This document shows positions 23,528 to 31,259 of a DNA stretch of 33,327 nt, one piece after another. This DNA is from Geminicoccaceae bacterium (GTDB taxonomy: Bacteria > Pseudomonadota > Alphaproteobacteria > Geminicoccales > Geminicoccaceae), in the NCBI GenBank assembly GCA_025054575.1, contig JANWZN010000017.1, forward strand, positions 1 through 33,327. The letters run 5' to 3'. The position numbers and the translations under genes were made by a program. A model generated the notes under the pieces. The model made no database searches. It had not been told where the DNA came from and saw only the letters and a program-made list of their open reading frames with translations. Each line of letters starts with the position of its first letter. Positions within the stretch are counted from its first letter, which is position 1.

Positions 23528-24398
23528 GCCGGTCGTCGTCGAGACCGCGCGCGCCAAGCTCAATCTCGACCTGTTCGTGACCGGGCGGCGGCCGGACGGC
23601 TGGCACGAACTCGACAGCCTCGTCGTCTTCGCCGAGCTCGCCGATCGGCTGGAGTTGCGGCCCGCGCCGACGCTCTCGCTCGCGATCGAGGGCCCCACCT
23701 CGCCCGGCCTGCCCGCCGACGAGCGCAATCTCGTGCTGCGCGCCGCCCGCTCCTTGCAGCAGGAATGCGCGATCGAGCGTGGTGCTGCGATCCGTCTCGA
23801 GAAGCACCTGCCGGTCGCAGCCGGCATCGGGGGCGGCTCCGCCGATGCCGCCGCGGCGCTACGGGGGCTCCGGCGCTTGTGGAATCTGGCACTCGACGAC
23901 GAGCGGCTGCGCGAGCTCGGCTCGCGGCTCGGTGCCGACGTGCCGGTCTGCCTCTACGGCAAGCCCGCCCGGATGCGCGGCATCGGCGAGCGGCTCGACC
24001 CGGTCCGCGGGCTGCCGGACCTGCCCCTCGTGCTCGTCAATCCCGGCAGAGAACTCGCGACCAAGTCGGTCTTCGCGGCCTTGGATGGCGCGTTCGGGCC
24101 GGCCGATCGGGCACCGTTGCGGGCCGGAAGCGGCCTGCATCGGCTCGCCGTCTGGCTCGCCGAGAGCCGCAACGACCTCGAGCCGCCGGCGCGCCGCCTC
24201 GAGCCCGCGATCGGTCTGGTTCTCGAGGCCCTGGCCGGCCTCTCGGGCTGCCTCTTGGCGCGGATGAGCGGCAGCGGGGCCACCTGCTTCGGCCTCTTCG
24301 GCGATCGCGGTGAAGCCGAGACCGCAGCGCTCCTGTTGCGCAAGCGTCATCCCGACTGGTGGGTCGCGCCGACGGTGGCATTCGGCGACCCGCGATGA
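23511..24398 (+). CDS. ispE: 4-diphosphocytidyl-2-C-methyl-D-erythritol kinase
   Basis: IspE phosphorylates CDP-methylerythritol in the MEP route to isoprenoid precursors. The 295-residue protein has the GHMP kinase layout: AKLNLDLFVTGRRPDGWHEL (Lys16, His32), the ATP-binding glycine loop PVAAGIGGGSADAA (101-114), LGADVPVCL with catalytic Asp143, and the C-terminal ARMSGSGATCFGLF. The start ATG at 23511 overlaps the TPR gene by 17 bases and has GGAG in front. The stop overlaps the next gene's ATG (ATGA). TPR lipoprotein followed by ispE is an order seen in other Alphaproteobacteria as far as I recall. Confidence 0.95.
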   Translation: MPAAAEPVVVETARAKLNLDLFVTGRRPDGWHELDSLVVFAELADRLELRPAPTLSLAIEGPTSPGLPADERNLVLRAARSLQQECAIERGAAIRLEKHLPVAAGIGGGSADAAAALRGLRRLWNLALDDERLRELGSRLGADVPVCLYGKPARMRGIGERLDPVRGLPDLPLVLVNPGRELATKSVFAALDGAFGPADRAPLRAGSGLHRLAVWLAESRNDLEPPARRLEPAIGLVLEALAGLSGCLLARMSGSGATCFGLFGDRGEAETAALLLRKRHPDWWVAPTVAFGDPR

Positions 24399-25126
24399 TC
24401 CTCGTGTTCACCGACTTCGGTCCGGCCGGGCCCTATGTCGGCCAGATGCACCTCGTGCTGCGCCGGCTCGCCCCCGAGGTGCCGGTCGTCGACCTGCAGC
24501 ACGACGCGCCCGCCTTCCGCCCCGACCTCGCGGGTTACCTGCTCGCCGCCCATCTCGATTGGACCGAGCCCGGCGACGTCGTCCTAGCCGTGGTCGACCC
24601 CGGGGTCGGCTCCGCGCGCGCTCCCTTGGCGGTGCGGTGCGACGGTATCTGGCTCGTCGGGCCCGACAACGGCCTGTTCGAGCCCGCCCTGCGCCGCGCG
24701 CGCAGGCTCGAAACCTTCGCGATCGCCTGGCGCCCTGAACGGCTGTCGGCGAGTTTTCACGGCCGCGACCTCTTCGCACCGGTGGCCGCGCGCTTGGCCC
24801 GCGGCGACCGCAGCACCCTCGGGCCGGGCGCGCCGACGCGCTTTCCCGAACTCCCGGACGATATGGCCGCGATCGTCTATCTCGACCCTTACGGTAACGC
24901 GGTCACCGGTCTGCGCGCGGCCGCGCTCGCGCCCGGCGCCACCTTGCGCGTGGGCGATCGCCCGCTGCCGCGCGCCCGGACCTTCGCCGACGTCCCGCCC
25001 GGCGCCTGCTTCGTCTACGAGAACAGCTCGGGTCTGCTCGAGATCGCCGCCAATCGCGCGCGTGCGGCCGACCTTCTCGGCCTGCGGCTCGGCGATCCCG
25101 TCGCGATCGTGACCCCGGATTGCTGA
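24395..25126 (+). CDS. SAM hydroxide adenosyltransferase (DUF62 family)
   Basis: 243 residues of the DUF62 family, which hydrolyse S-adenosylmethionine to adenosine and methionine by an SN2 reaction with hydroxide. The characteristic elements are FTDFGPAGPYVGQMH at the start, VVDPGVGSAR holding Asp68 and Arg75, VGPDNGLF (88-95), and FHGRDLFAPVAA with His122. Asp68, Arg75 and His122 match the reported Asp-Arg-His triad, so activity is expected. The C-terminal domain has YLDPYGNAVTGL and FVYENSSGLLEIAAN, also family hallmarks. The same fold includes fluorinases, but the loop typical of those is not seen. Why a cell would destroy SAM is unresolved. It is translationally coupled to ispE. Confidence 0.92.
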   Translation: MILVFTDFGPAGPYVGQMHLVLRRLAPEVPVVDLQHDAPAFRPDLAGYLLAAHLDWTEPGDVVLAVVDPGVGSARAPLAVRCDGIWLVGPDNGLFEPALRRARRLETFAIAWRPERLSASFHGRDLFAPVAARLARGDRSTLGPGAPTRFPELPDDMAAIVYLDPYGNAVTGLRAAALAPGATLRVGDRPLPRARTFADVPPGACFVYENSSGLLEIAANRARAADLLGLRLGDPVAIVTPDC

Positions 25127-25160
25127 ACCCCCGGTCGAGGGCTTATATCCGGTCGCGGAT

Positions 25161-25232
25161 TGGGGCGTCGCCAAGCGGTAAGGCAGCGGACTTTGGATCC
25201 GCCATCCGGTGGTTCGAATCCACCCGCCCCAG
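25161..25232 (+). tRNA. tRNA-Gln (anticodon TTG)
   Basis: The sequence folds as a complete cloverleaf: acceptor TGGGGCG (25161-25167) pairs with CGCCCCA (25225-25231), D-stem GCC/GGC, anticodon stem GCGGA/TCCGC (25186-25190 and 25198-25202) around the loop CTTTGGA, anticodon TTG at 25193-25195, T-arm GGTGG-TTCGAAT-CCACC. The discriminator is G at 25232. The CCA end is not encoded. A -10-like TTATAT stands at 25143-25148, 13 bases upstream. Confidence 0.95.
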
Positions 25233-25245
25233 CCCCAGCCATCGA

Positions 25246-25261
25246 CCGGGCCCGAGCCCGG
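25246..25261 (+). terminator. GC hairpin 3' of tRNA-Gln
   Basis: CCGGGC-CCGA-GCCCGG is a perfect six-pair stem with a four-base loop, 13 bases after the tRNA and 17 bases before the hydA start codon. It may end or process the tRNA transcript. There is no T-run, so read-through into the downstream operon is possible. Confidence 0.5.
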
Positions 25262-25278
25262 CAGCCGCGAGGACCGGC

Positions 25279-26745
25279 GTGCACCCCTTCGACCTCGTCA
25301 TCCGCGGCGGCACCGTCGTCACCGCGACCGACCTCTTCGCGGCAGACATCGGCATCCGCGACGGACGCATCGCGGCAGTCGGGGCAGACCTGGCAGCCGC
25401 GCGCGAGGAGATCGACGCCCGCGGCCTGATCGTCACGCCGGGCGGCGTCGACAGCCACTGCCACATCGAGCAGCTCTCGGCCGCCGGGCTGGTCAACGCC
25501 GACACCTTCGAGAGTGCGACGGCCGCCGCCGCCCTGGGCGGCACCACGACCGTGATCCCCTTCGTTGCCCAGCACGTGGGCACCTCGCTCGCCGCCGTCG
25601 CCGAGGACTATCACCGCCGGGCCGAGCGCGGGGCGATCGTCGACTACGCCTTCCATCTGATCCTCGCCGACCCGCGACCCGAGATCCTGAAGGAGGAGCT
25701 GCCGCCGCTCGTGCGCGCCGGCCACGCCTCCTTGAAGGTCTTCTTGACCTACGACCGGCTCAAAATCGAGGACGAGCAGTATCTCGACGTGCTCGAGGCG
25801 GCCCGCGCCCACGGCCTCATGGTTTGCGTGCATGCCGAGAACCACGGCATGATCCGCTGGATGGGCCGGCGGCTGGTCGAGCGCGGCTTCACCGCACCCC
25901 GCTTCCACGTCCCCTCGCACCCCCGCATCGGCGAGGTCGAGGGCATCCACCGCGCGATCGCCTGCGCCGCGCTGGTCGATCAGCCGATCATGATCTTCCA
26001 CGTCTCGACCGCGGAAGGGGCGGCTGTGATCCACCGCGCCCGCGGCGAGGGCAGGAAGGTCTGGGGCGAGACCTGCACCCAGTATCTCACCCTGACCTCG
26101 GCCGAGCTCGACAAGCCGGGGATCGAGGGTGCCAAATGGATCTGCTCGCCGCCTCTGCGCGATCCCGCCGACCAGGAGGCGCTCTGGTGGTCCCTCGAGG
26201 TCGGGACCTTGCAGTGCGTCTCTTCCGACCACGCCCCCTACCGGATGGACGAGACCGGCAAGCTCGCCCGCGGCCCGAACCCCTCCTTCAAGGAGATCGC
26301 CAACGGCATGCCCGGCCTCGAGCTGCGCCTGCCGATCCTGTTCGACGCCATGGTCCATCGCGGCCGCGGGGGCTTGTGCCGCTTCGTCGAGCGCACCGCC
26401 ACCGCACCCGCGAAGATCTACGGCCTCCACCCGAAGAAGGGGACGATCGCGCCCGGTGCGGATGCCGACCTCGTGCTCTGGGACGCCGAGCGCACGGTCG
26501 CGATCGAGGACGCTCCGCGCCGCGACCGCGCCGGCTACACGCCCTATGCCGGCCGCACCGTGCGCGGCTGGCCGCGCCAGGTGCTCTTGCGCGGTCGGAC
26601 GATCGTGCGGGAGGGCGAGCTCCTGGGCGCCCCCGGGGAGGGCCGTTTCCTCCCCCGCTCCGGTGGCTGGGCGGCGGTGCCGACCGGCCGCAGCGAGCCC
26701 GAGCTCGACCCGGCCCGCAATTTCGGCGCCCGGCTGCGCCCGTGA
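25279..26745 (+). CDS. hydA: Dihydropyrimidinase / hydantoinase
   Basis: 488 residues from a GTG at 25279 with GAGGA before it. The binuclear zinc site of the cyclic amidohydrolases is complete: His60 and His62 in DSHCHIEQ, carboxylated Lys153 in SLKVFLTY, His185 in VHAENHG, His241 in IFHVSTAEG and Asp317 in VSSDHAPY. Tyr158 matches the substrate-gating tyrosine of dihydropyrimidinases. The enzyme opens a cyclic amide (dihydrouracil, hydantoin or a similar ring). It is the first gene of a six-gene operon whose other members are not pyrimidine-degradation enzymes and no beta-ureidopropionase is nearby, so the true ring substrate may be something else. Its stop overlaps the next start (GTGA). 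Confidence 0.9.
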   Translation: MHPFDLVIRGGTVVTATDLFAADIGIRDGRIAAVGADLAAAREEIDARGLIVTPGGVDSHCHIEQLSAAGLVNADTFESATAAAALGGTTTVIPFVAQHVGTSLAAVAEDYHRRAERGAIVDYAFHLILADPRPEILKEELPPLVRAGHASLKVFLTYDRLKIEDEQYLDVLEAARAHGLMVCVHAENHGMIRWMGRRLVERGFTAPRFHVPSHPRIGEVEGIHRAIACAALVDQPIMIFHVSTAEGAAVIHRARGEGRKVWGETCTQYLTLTSAELDKPGIEGAKWICSPPLRDPADQEALWWSLEVGTLQCVSSDHAPYRMDETGKLARGPNPSFKEIANGMPGLELRLPILFDAMVHRGRGGLCRFVERTATAPAKIYGLHPKKGTIAPGADADLVLWDAERTVAIEDAPRRDRAGYTPYAGRTVRGWPRQVLLRGRTIVREGELLGAPGEGRFLPRSGGWAAVPTGRSEPELDPARNFGARLRP

Positions 26746-27275
26746 GCACCGCCGACTGGAGCGAGGGCGCGCATGCGGCCCTGCGCCGCGCCGGCATCGG
26801 TCTTCTGGCGCACGTCCCAGATGCCGGCCTCGCCCGGCTGATCGAGCGCTGCGGTGCCGACCCGACGATGCGCGTCGTGGGCCTCGCCGACGAGCGCGAA
26901 GGGCCGGCCTTGTTGGCCGGCGCTTGGCTCGGCGGGCTCAAAGGCGTGCTCGCCTGCCAGTCGAGCGGGGTCGGCAACCTCGTCAACATGCTGGGGCTCG
27001 CGGCCACCGGCCGTTTCCCGCTCGTGATGATCGTCACCATGCGCGGCGAGTGGGGCGAGGAGAATCCCTGGCAGGTGCCGATGGGCCGGGCGGTCCCGGC
27101 CGTCCTCGAGGCCATGGGCGTGCGGCTCCTCTCGCTCGAGCGGGCGGAGGAGGCGGGCGCTGTCCTCGACGGTGCCACAGGCCTCGCCTTCGGCTCGGAG
27201 CAGAGGGTGGCGGTGCTCGTCCGCCAGCGCGTTCTGGGCGCCAAGCGCTTCCTCGCCGCAGGCGGTGGCCGATGA
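26742..27275 (+). CDS. ThDP-dependent decarboxylase, alpha (Pyr-domain) subunit, ComD-like
   Basis: 177 residues starting at a GTG. The sequence is a stand-alone thiamine-diphosphate Pyr domain: LLAHVPDAGLARLIERC, then VVGLADEREGPALLAGAWLGG, which holds the glutamate (51 or 53) that activates the cofactor, then QSSGVGNLVNMLGLAATGRFPLVMI and MRGEWGEENPWQVPMGRA. This is the arrangement of sulfopyruvate decarboxylase alpha (ComD) and of the N-terminal half of phosphonopyruvate decarboxylase. The cofactor-binding half is the next gene. The likely reaction is decarboxylation of a 3-substituted pyruvate to an aldehyde; the substituent cannot be told. Both of its gene junctions are 4-base overlaps. 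Confidence 0.8.
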   Translation: MSTADWSEGAHAALRRAGIGLLAHVPDAGLARLIERCGADPTMRVVGLADEREGPALLAGAWLGGLKGVLACQSSGVGNLVNMLGLAATGRFPLVMIVTMRGEWGEENPWQVPMGRAVPAVLEAMGVRLLSLERAEEAGAVLDGATGLAFGSEQRVAVLVRQRVLGAKRFLAAGGGR

Positions 27276-27862
27276 GGACCGACCTCGACCGCCGCGCGCT
27301 CGTCGCTCGCCTGGTCGCCCGGCGCGGCCCGGCGCTCCTGTTGGCCGGCCTCGGCTCGCCGGCCTGGGACCTCGCCGCCGCCGGCGACCATCCGCATCAC
27401 TTCTATCTATGGGGCGGGATGGGCGGTGCCTTTGCGATGGGCCTGGGCCTGGCACTGGCGCGGCCGGAACGCCGCGTGGTCGTGCTCGCGGGCGACGGCG
27501 AGGCGCTCATGGGCCTGTCCTCGCTCGCCACGATCGCGGCTGCGAAGGCTTCGAACCTCGCGCTCCTCGTGCTCGACAACGCCGCCTATGGCGAAACCGG
27601 CGGCCAGCCGACCGCCACCGAGGCAGGGGTCGATCTCGCCGGCATGGCGGCCGCCGCCGGCTTCCCCTCGACCCTGCGCCTCGAGCGGGCCGAGGACATC
27701 GAAGCCGCGCTCGACCTCCTCCTCGAGGGGCCGGGTCCGGTGCTCGTCCAGGCCCGCATCGACCGGCGGCCGCAGCCGCTCGTCCTGCCGCCCAAGGACG
27801 TCGTTCTCCTCAAGGCGCGCCTGCGCGCCGCCCTCGGGGTCGAGCCCGAGCTCGCCCGATGA
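27272..27862 (+). CDS. ThDP-dependent decarboxylase, beta (PP-domain) subunit, ComE-like
   Basis: 196 residues forming the diphosphate-binding domain: FYLWGGMGGAFAMGLGLALA (44-63), then the ThDP motif GDGEALMGLSSLATIAAAK starting at 74 and ending in LVLDNAAYGETGGQPT with Asn103. The GETGGQPT stretch is characteristic of sulfopyruvate and phosphonopyruvate decarboxylases. It must pair with the preceding Pyr-domain subunit to build active sites at their interface. The ATG overlaps that gene's stop (ATGA). Confidence 0.83.
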   Translation: MRTDLDRRALVARLVARRGPALLLAGLGSPAWDLAAAGDHPHHFYLWGGMGGAFAMGLGLALARPERRVVVLAGDGEALMGLSSLATIAAAKASNLALLVLDNAAYGETGGQPTATEAGVDLAGMAAAAGFPSTLRLERAEDIEAALDLLLEGPGPVLVQARIDRRPQPLVLPPKDVVLLKARLRAALGVEPELAR

Positions 27863-29544
27863 CCGACCCGACGGTCCGGGGCGGTGCCCGTTGGCTCGCC
27901 GAGGCGCTGGCCGGGGCCGGCACGAGCCACGTCTTCTTCGTCGATGCCATCCTCCGCCGCACGCTCATCGAGCTCGAGGGGCTGGGCGTGCGCCGGGTCC
28001 TCGCCCACGCCGAGAAGGCCGCCGCCTACATGGCCGACGGCTGGGCGCGCACCGCGCTCCGCCCGGGCCTCTGCATGGCCCAGTCGGTGGGTGCGGCCAA
28101 CCTCGCAGCCGGGCTGCAGGACGCCTTTCTCCACCGCGCGCCCGTGATCGCGCTCGCCGGCCGCAAGCCGCCCTCGCACCAGCACCGCAACGCCTACCAG
28201 GAGATCGACCACGACGGCCCCTTCGCCGCCGTGACCAAGGCCCGCGCCCGGGTGGAGACACCCGAAGAGCTCCCGCACCTCTTGCGCCTCGCCTTCCGCG
28301 AGGCGAGCGAGGGCACGCCCCGGCCCGTCCACCTCGACCTGCCGGGGCTGCAGGGCGAGATCCTCGAGACCGCCACCCTCGCCGAGCCGCCTTCGATCGA
28401 GCCGCGGCACACCCGCGTCCCAGCAAGAAGGCCGCCGCCGGATCCGGGCGAGATCGAGGCCGCCGCGCGCGCCCTCGCCGCGGCCGTCCGGCCGGTGATC
28501 GTGGCCGGTGCGGGCGCCGTGCTCTCCGGTGCCGGGCCGGCGCTGCGAGCACTGGCCGAGGCGGGGCCGATCCCGGTCGCCACCTCGCTCGGCGGCCGAG
28601 GCCTTTTCCCGACCGACCATGCGCTCTCGATCGGCGTCGTCGGCACCTACTCGGCTCCGCCCGCCAACCGACTCGTCCACGAGGCCGATCTCGTACTCTT
28701 CGTCGGCTGCCACACGGGCGACCAGGTCACCCAGAACTGGACCGTCCCGCCGCCCGGCCGCGCGATCCTCCAGATCGACCTCGACCCGCGCGAACTCGGC
28801 CGCTCCTATCCCGGCACGCTCGGCGTGCTCGCCGATCCGGCCCGTGCGCTGGACGCGCTGCGGGCGGTCCTCGCCCCGCGGCCCGCCTGGACCGCCTGGG
28901 CCGAGCGGGTGGCGGGCAGCGTCGCCGCCTGGCGGGCGGCGATGGCGCCGCTCCTCGCCTCCGATGCCGTGCCGATCCGGGTCGAGCGGCTCTGCGCCGA
29001 GCTCTCGGCCGTGCTGCCCGAGGACGCCGTTCTCGTCGCCGATACCGGCTATTCCGGGATCTGGACGGGGACCCTGGTCGAGCTGCGCTCGCCCGCCCAG
29101 CGTTACCTCAGGGCCGCCGGCTCCTTGGGCTGGGCCTTTCCCGCGGCGATCGGCGCCCAATGTGCCGCCCCCGACCGGCCGGTCGTCTGCTTCTGCGGCG
29201 ACGGCGCCTTTTACTACTACCTGGGGGAGCTCGAGACCGCCCGCCGCCTCGGTCTGCCGCTCGTCGTGATCGTCAACGACAATTCCGCCTTCGGCCAAGG
29301 GCTCGTGAACGTCCGCCGCCTGCAGGGCGACCGGCCGGGCAACCCGGACGAGATCGTCCGCTTCGGCCCGACCGACTTCGCCGCGGTGGCCCGCGCCTTC
29401 GGGGTCGAGGGCATCCGGGTCGAGCGGCCGGAGGCGATCCGTCCCGCCCTCGAGCGCGCGCTCGCCATAGGCGGCCCCGTCGTGGTCGACGTCGTCACCG
29501 ACCCTTGGCCGCGCGCCCCCGAACCCTGGACCCCGCCGCCGTGA
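27859..29544 (+). CDS. Acetolactate-synthase-like ThDP enzyme
   Basis: 561 residues with the three domains of the POX/ALS family. The Pyr domain has the activating Glu52 in LAHAEKAAAYMADGWAR; the central domain has the VIVAGAGAVLSGAGPALRAL Rossmann start (213-232); the PP domain has CGDGAFYYYLGELETARR (446-463) ending in IVNDNSAFGQG. An S-L-G-W-A-F-P-A-A-I-G segment precedes it. Members split between carboligases (acetolactate, glyoxylate) and decarboxylases, and the sequence does not decide. It is remarkable that a second, independent ThDP enzyme follows the ComDE-like pair in one operon. Junctions on both sides are 4-base overlaps. Confidence 0.85.
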   Translation: MTDPTVRGGARWLAEALAGAGTSHVFFVDAILRRTLIELEGLGVRRVLAHAEKAAAYMADGWARTALRPGLCMAQSVGAANLAAGLQDAFLHRAPVIALAGRKPPSHQHRNAYQEIDHDGPFAAVTKARARVETPEELPHLLRLAFREASEGTPRPVHLDLPGLQGEILETATLAEPPSIEPRHTRVPARRPPPDPGEIEAAARALAAAVRPVIVAGAGAVLSGAGPALRALAEAGPIPVATSLGGRGLFPTDHALSIGVVGTYSAPPANRLVHEADLVLFVGCHTGDQVTQNWTVPPPGRAILQIDLDPRELGRSYPGTLGVLADPARALDALRAVLAPRPAWTAWAERVAGSVAAWRAAMAPLLASDAVPIRVERLCAELSAVLPEDAVLVADTGYSGIWTGTLVELRSPAQRYLRAAGSLGWAFPAAIGAQCAAPDRPVVCFCGDGAFYYYLGELETARRLGLPLVVIVNDNSAFGQGLVNVRRLQGDRPGNPDEIVRFGPTDFAAVARAFGVEGIRVERPEAIRPALERALAIGGPVVVDVVTDPWPRAPEPWTPPP

Positions 29545-30494
29545 TCGTCTTCTCGAGCGTCGCGGTCTTGGGTGCTGGGACCATGGGCCATGCGCTGGCC
29601 CTCGTCCACGCGCTGGCCGGGTGTTCCGTCCGCCTGCAGGACATCCGCCCCGAGGCGCTCGAGCGCGCCCGCGAGCTGATCGAGGCCGCGCTCTCCACAC
29701 TCGTCGAGGCGGGCGAGGTCGGCGAGGGGGCCGCCGCCGCGGCGCGGGCGCGGATCGTCGCGGTCTCGAGCCTCGAGGCGGCCGTGACGGATGCCGAGCT
29801 CGTGATCGAGACGATCGTCGAGGACCGCGAGGCCAAGCGGGCCCTTTTCGCCGACCTCGCGCGGCTCGTCCCGGCCGAGGCGGTCGTCGCCTCGAACACC
29901 TCCTATCTCGACGTCTTCCCGCTGATGCCCGAGGACCTCCAGCGCCGGGCGGCGATCGCGCATTGGTACACCCCACCCTACATCCTCGACCTGGTCGATC
30001 TGGTGCCGGGGCCGGCGACCGATCCCGCCCTGCTCGACCGGCTCGAGGCCTTCTACCGGGCGATTGGCAAGCGGCCCGTGCGCTTTTCCCGCATGCTCGA
30101 GGGCTACGTCGCCAACCGGCTGCAGGCGGCGATGACCGCTGAGATCTTCCGCCTGTTGGACGAGGAGGGCATCGAGCCCGCGGTCATCGACGAATCGATC
30201 CGCCACGGCCTCGGCCTTCGGCTCCTGCTCATGGGCCAGCTCGAGAAGGCCGACTACACGGGCCTCGAACTCGTGGCCAAAGCGCTCGCCAACCGCTCCT
30301 ACACCCCGCCGCCGCCGCGCACGCGAAGCACGACCCTCGACCGGCTCCTGGCCGAGGGGCGGACCGGCGTGCTCGCCGGCCGCGGCTTCTTCGACTATGG
30401 CGGCAAGCCGGCCGCGGCGCTCTTCCGCGAGCGCGACCGGAAGCTCCTGACCCTCAAACGCGCCTGGCGGGCGATCGCGGAGGAGGGGCGATGA
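29541..30494 (+). CDS. 3-hydroxyacyl-CoA dehydrogenase-family NAD-dependent dehydrogenase
   Basis: 317 residues from a GTG overlapping the upstream stop (GTGA). The N-terminal Rossmann fold has VAVLGAGTMGHALALVHALA (7-26) and an aspartate (Asp34) at the end of the second strand that favours NAD. The catalytic zone is ASNTSYLDV (Ser118, Asn119) and His141 in AHWYTPPYILDLVDLVPG. The usual fatty-acid version is HFFNP; H-W-Y-T-P-P is a departure and is closer to the relatives acting on free hydroxy acids such as carnitine or gulonate dehydrogenases. The C-terminal helical domain (FSRMLEGYVANRLQAAMTAE) is intact. I infer oxidation of a hydroxy acid or its reverse rather than beta-oxidation. Confidence 0.83.
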   Translation: MIVFSSVAVLGAGTMGHALALVHALAGCSVRLQDIRPEALERARELIEAALSTLVEAGEVGEGAAAAARARIVAVSSLEAAVTDAELVIETIVEDREAKRALFADLARLVPAEAVVASNTSYLDVFPLMPEDLQRRAAIAHWYTPPYILDLVDLVPGPATDPALLDRLEAFYRAIGKRPVRFSRMLEGYVANRLQAAMTAEIFRLLDEEGIEPAVIDESIRHGLGLRLLLMGQLEKADYTGLELVAKALANRSYTPPPPRTRSTTLDRLLAEGRTGVLAGRGFFDYGGKPAAALFRERDRKLLTLKRAWRAIAEEGR

Positions 30495-31255
30495 TCACGG
30501 CGGATCTCTCGGGCCGGACGGCCTTGGTCACGGGTGGGGCGTCGGGCATCGGCCTCGCCACGGTCGAGCGGCTGGCCCGGGCCGGTGCGCGGGTCGCCTT
30601 GAACCATCTCGAGGTCGATCCGCGCGGGCCCGAACAGGCGCTGCGCCTGCGCGCCGAAGGTCTCGAGGTCTTCGCGGTCGCGGGCTCGGTCGCCGTGCCC
30701 GGCGAGGCCGAGGCCATGGTCCGCGAAGCGATCGCCGAGCTCGGCCGCCTCGACTACCTCGTCAACAACGCCGGCACGGCCGCCACCGACCGGCCGATCC
30801 CGCCCGCCGAGCTCGACCGGCTCGACGAGGGCTTCTGGAAGACCATCCTGGATACCAACCTGTTGGGCGCCGTCCGCTGCGCCCATGCCGCAGCCGGGGC
30901 CCTGCGGGAAGCCGGCGGCGCCGTCGTCAACGTAGCTTCGGTGGCCGGGCTCGGCCGGCAGGGCAGCTCGATCGCCTATGGTGCCTCCAAGGCCGCGCTG
31001 ATCGAGCTCACCCGCGGCCTCGCGCGCGCCCTGGCACCCGACGTGCGGGTCAACGCGGTGGCCCCGGGCCATGTCGATTCGCCCTGGACCGCGGCCTGGC
31101 CGCAGGCCTGGAAGGAGGAGGCCGCGCAAAAGGCGCTGCTCAAACGCCGGTGCACCCCCGACGACATCGCCGAGGCGATTTTCTATCTGTTGGCCGGGGC
31201 GCGGATGGTCACCGGTCAGGTGCTGGTGGTCGACGGCGGGCTCACCCTCGGCTGA
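30491..31255 (+). CDS. Short-chain dehydrogenase/reductase
   Basis: 254 residues, classical SDR. Motifs are TGGASGIGLA (14-23), VNNAGTA (91-97), Asn123, Ser150 in NVASVAG, and Tyr163/Lys167 in AYGASKAAL, ending with a YLLAGARMVTGQVLVVDGG tail. Such enzymes interconvert alcohols and ketones/aldehydes with NAD(P). After Lys and Arg-free strand 2 it has NHLEVDP, so cofactor choice is unclear. As the last gene of the operon, it could reduce or oxidise the aldehyde made by the ThDP decarboxylase. The ATG overlaps the preceding stop as ATGA. Confidence 0.87.
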   Translation: MITADLSGRTALVTGGASGIGLATVERLARAGARVALNHLEVDPRGPEQALRLRAEGLEVFAVAGSVAVPGEAEAMVREAIAELGRLDYLVNNAGTAATDRPIPPAELDRLDEGFWKTILDTNLLGAVRCAHAAAGALREAGGAVVNVASVAGLGRQGSSIAYGASKAALIELTRGLARALAPDVRVNAVAPGHVDSPWTAAWPQAWKEEAAQKALLKRRCTPDDIAEAIFYLLAGARMVTGQVLVVDGGLTLG

Positions 31256-31259
31256 GCCC

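Noticed and set aside
27586-29976. A 796-codon open frame on the minus strand opposite the ComE-like and ALS-like genes
   Set aside because: It is antisense to genes with clear motifs, is dominated by Arg/Gly/Ala/Pro, and has no recognisable domain. Long antisense frames are expected at this GC content.
29541-31255. Fatty-acid beta-oxidation module (HADH plus SDR)
   Set aside because: No acyl-CoA dehydrogenase, hydratase, thiolase or CoA ligase is present and the HADH active site departs from HFFNP.
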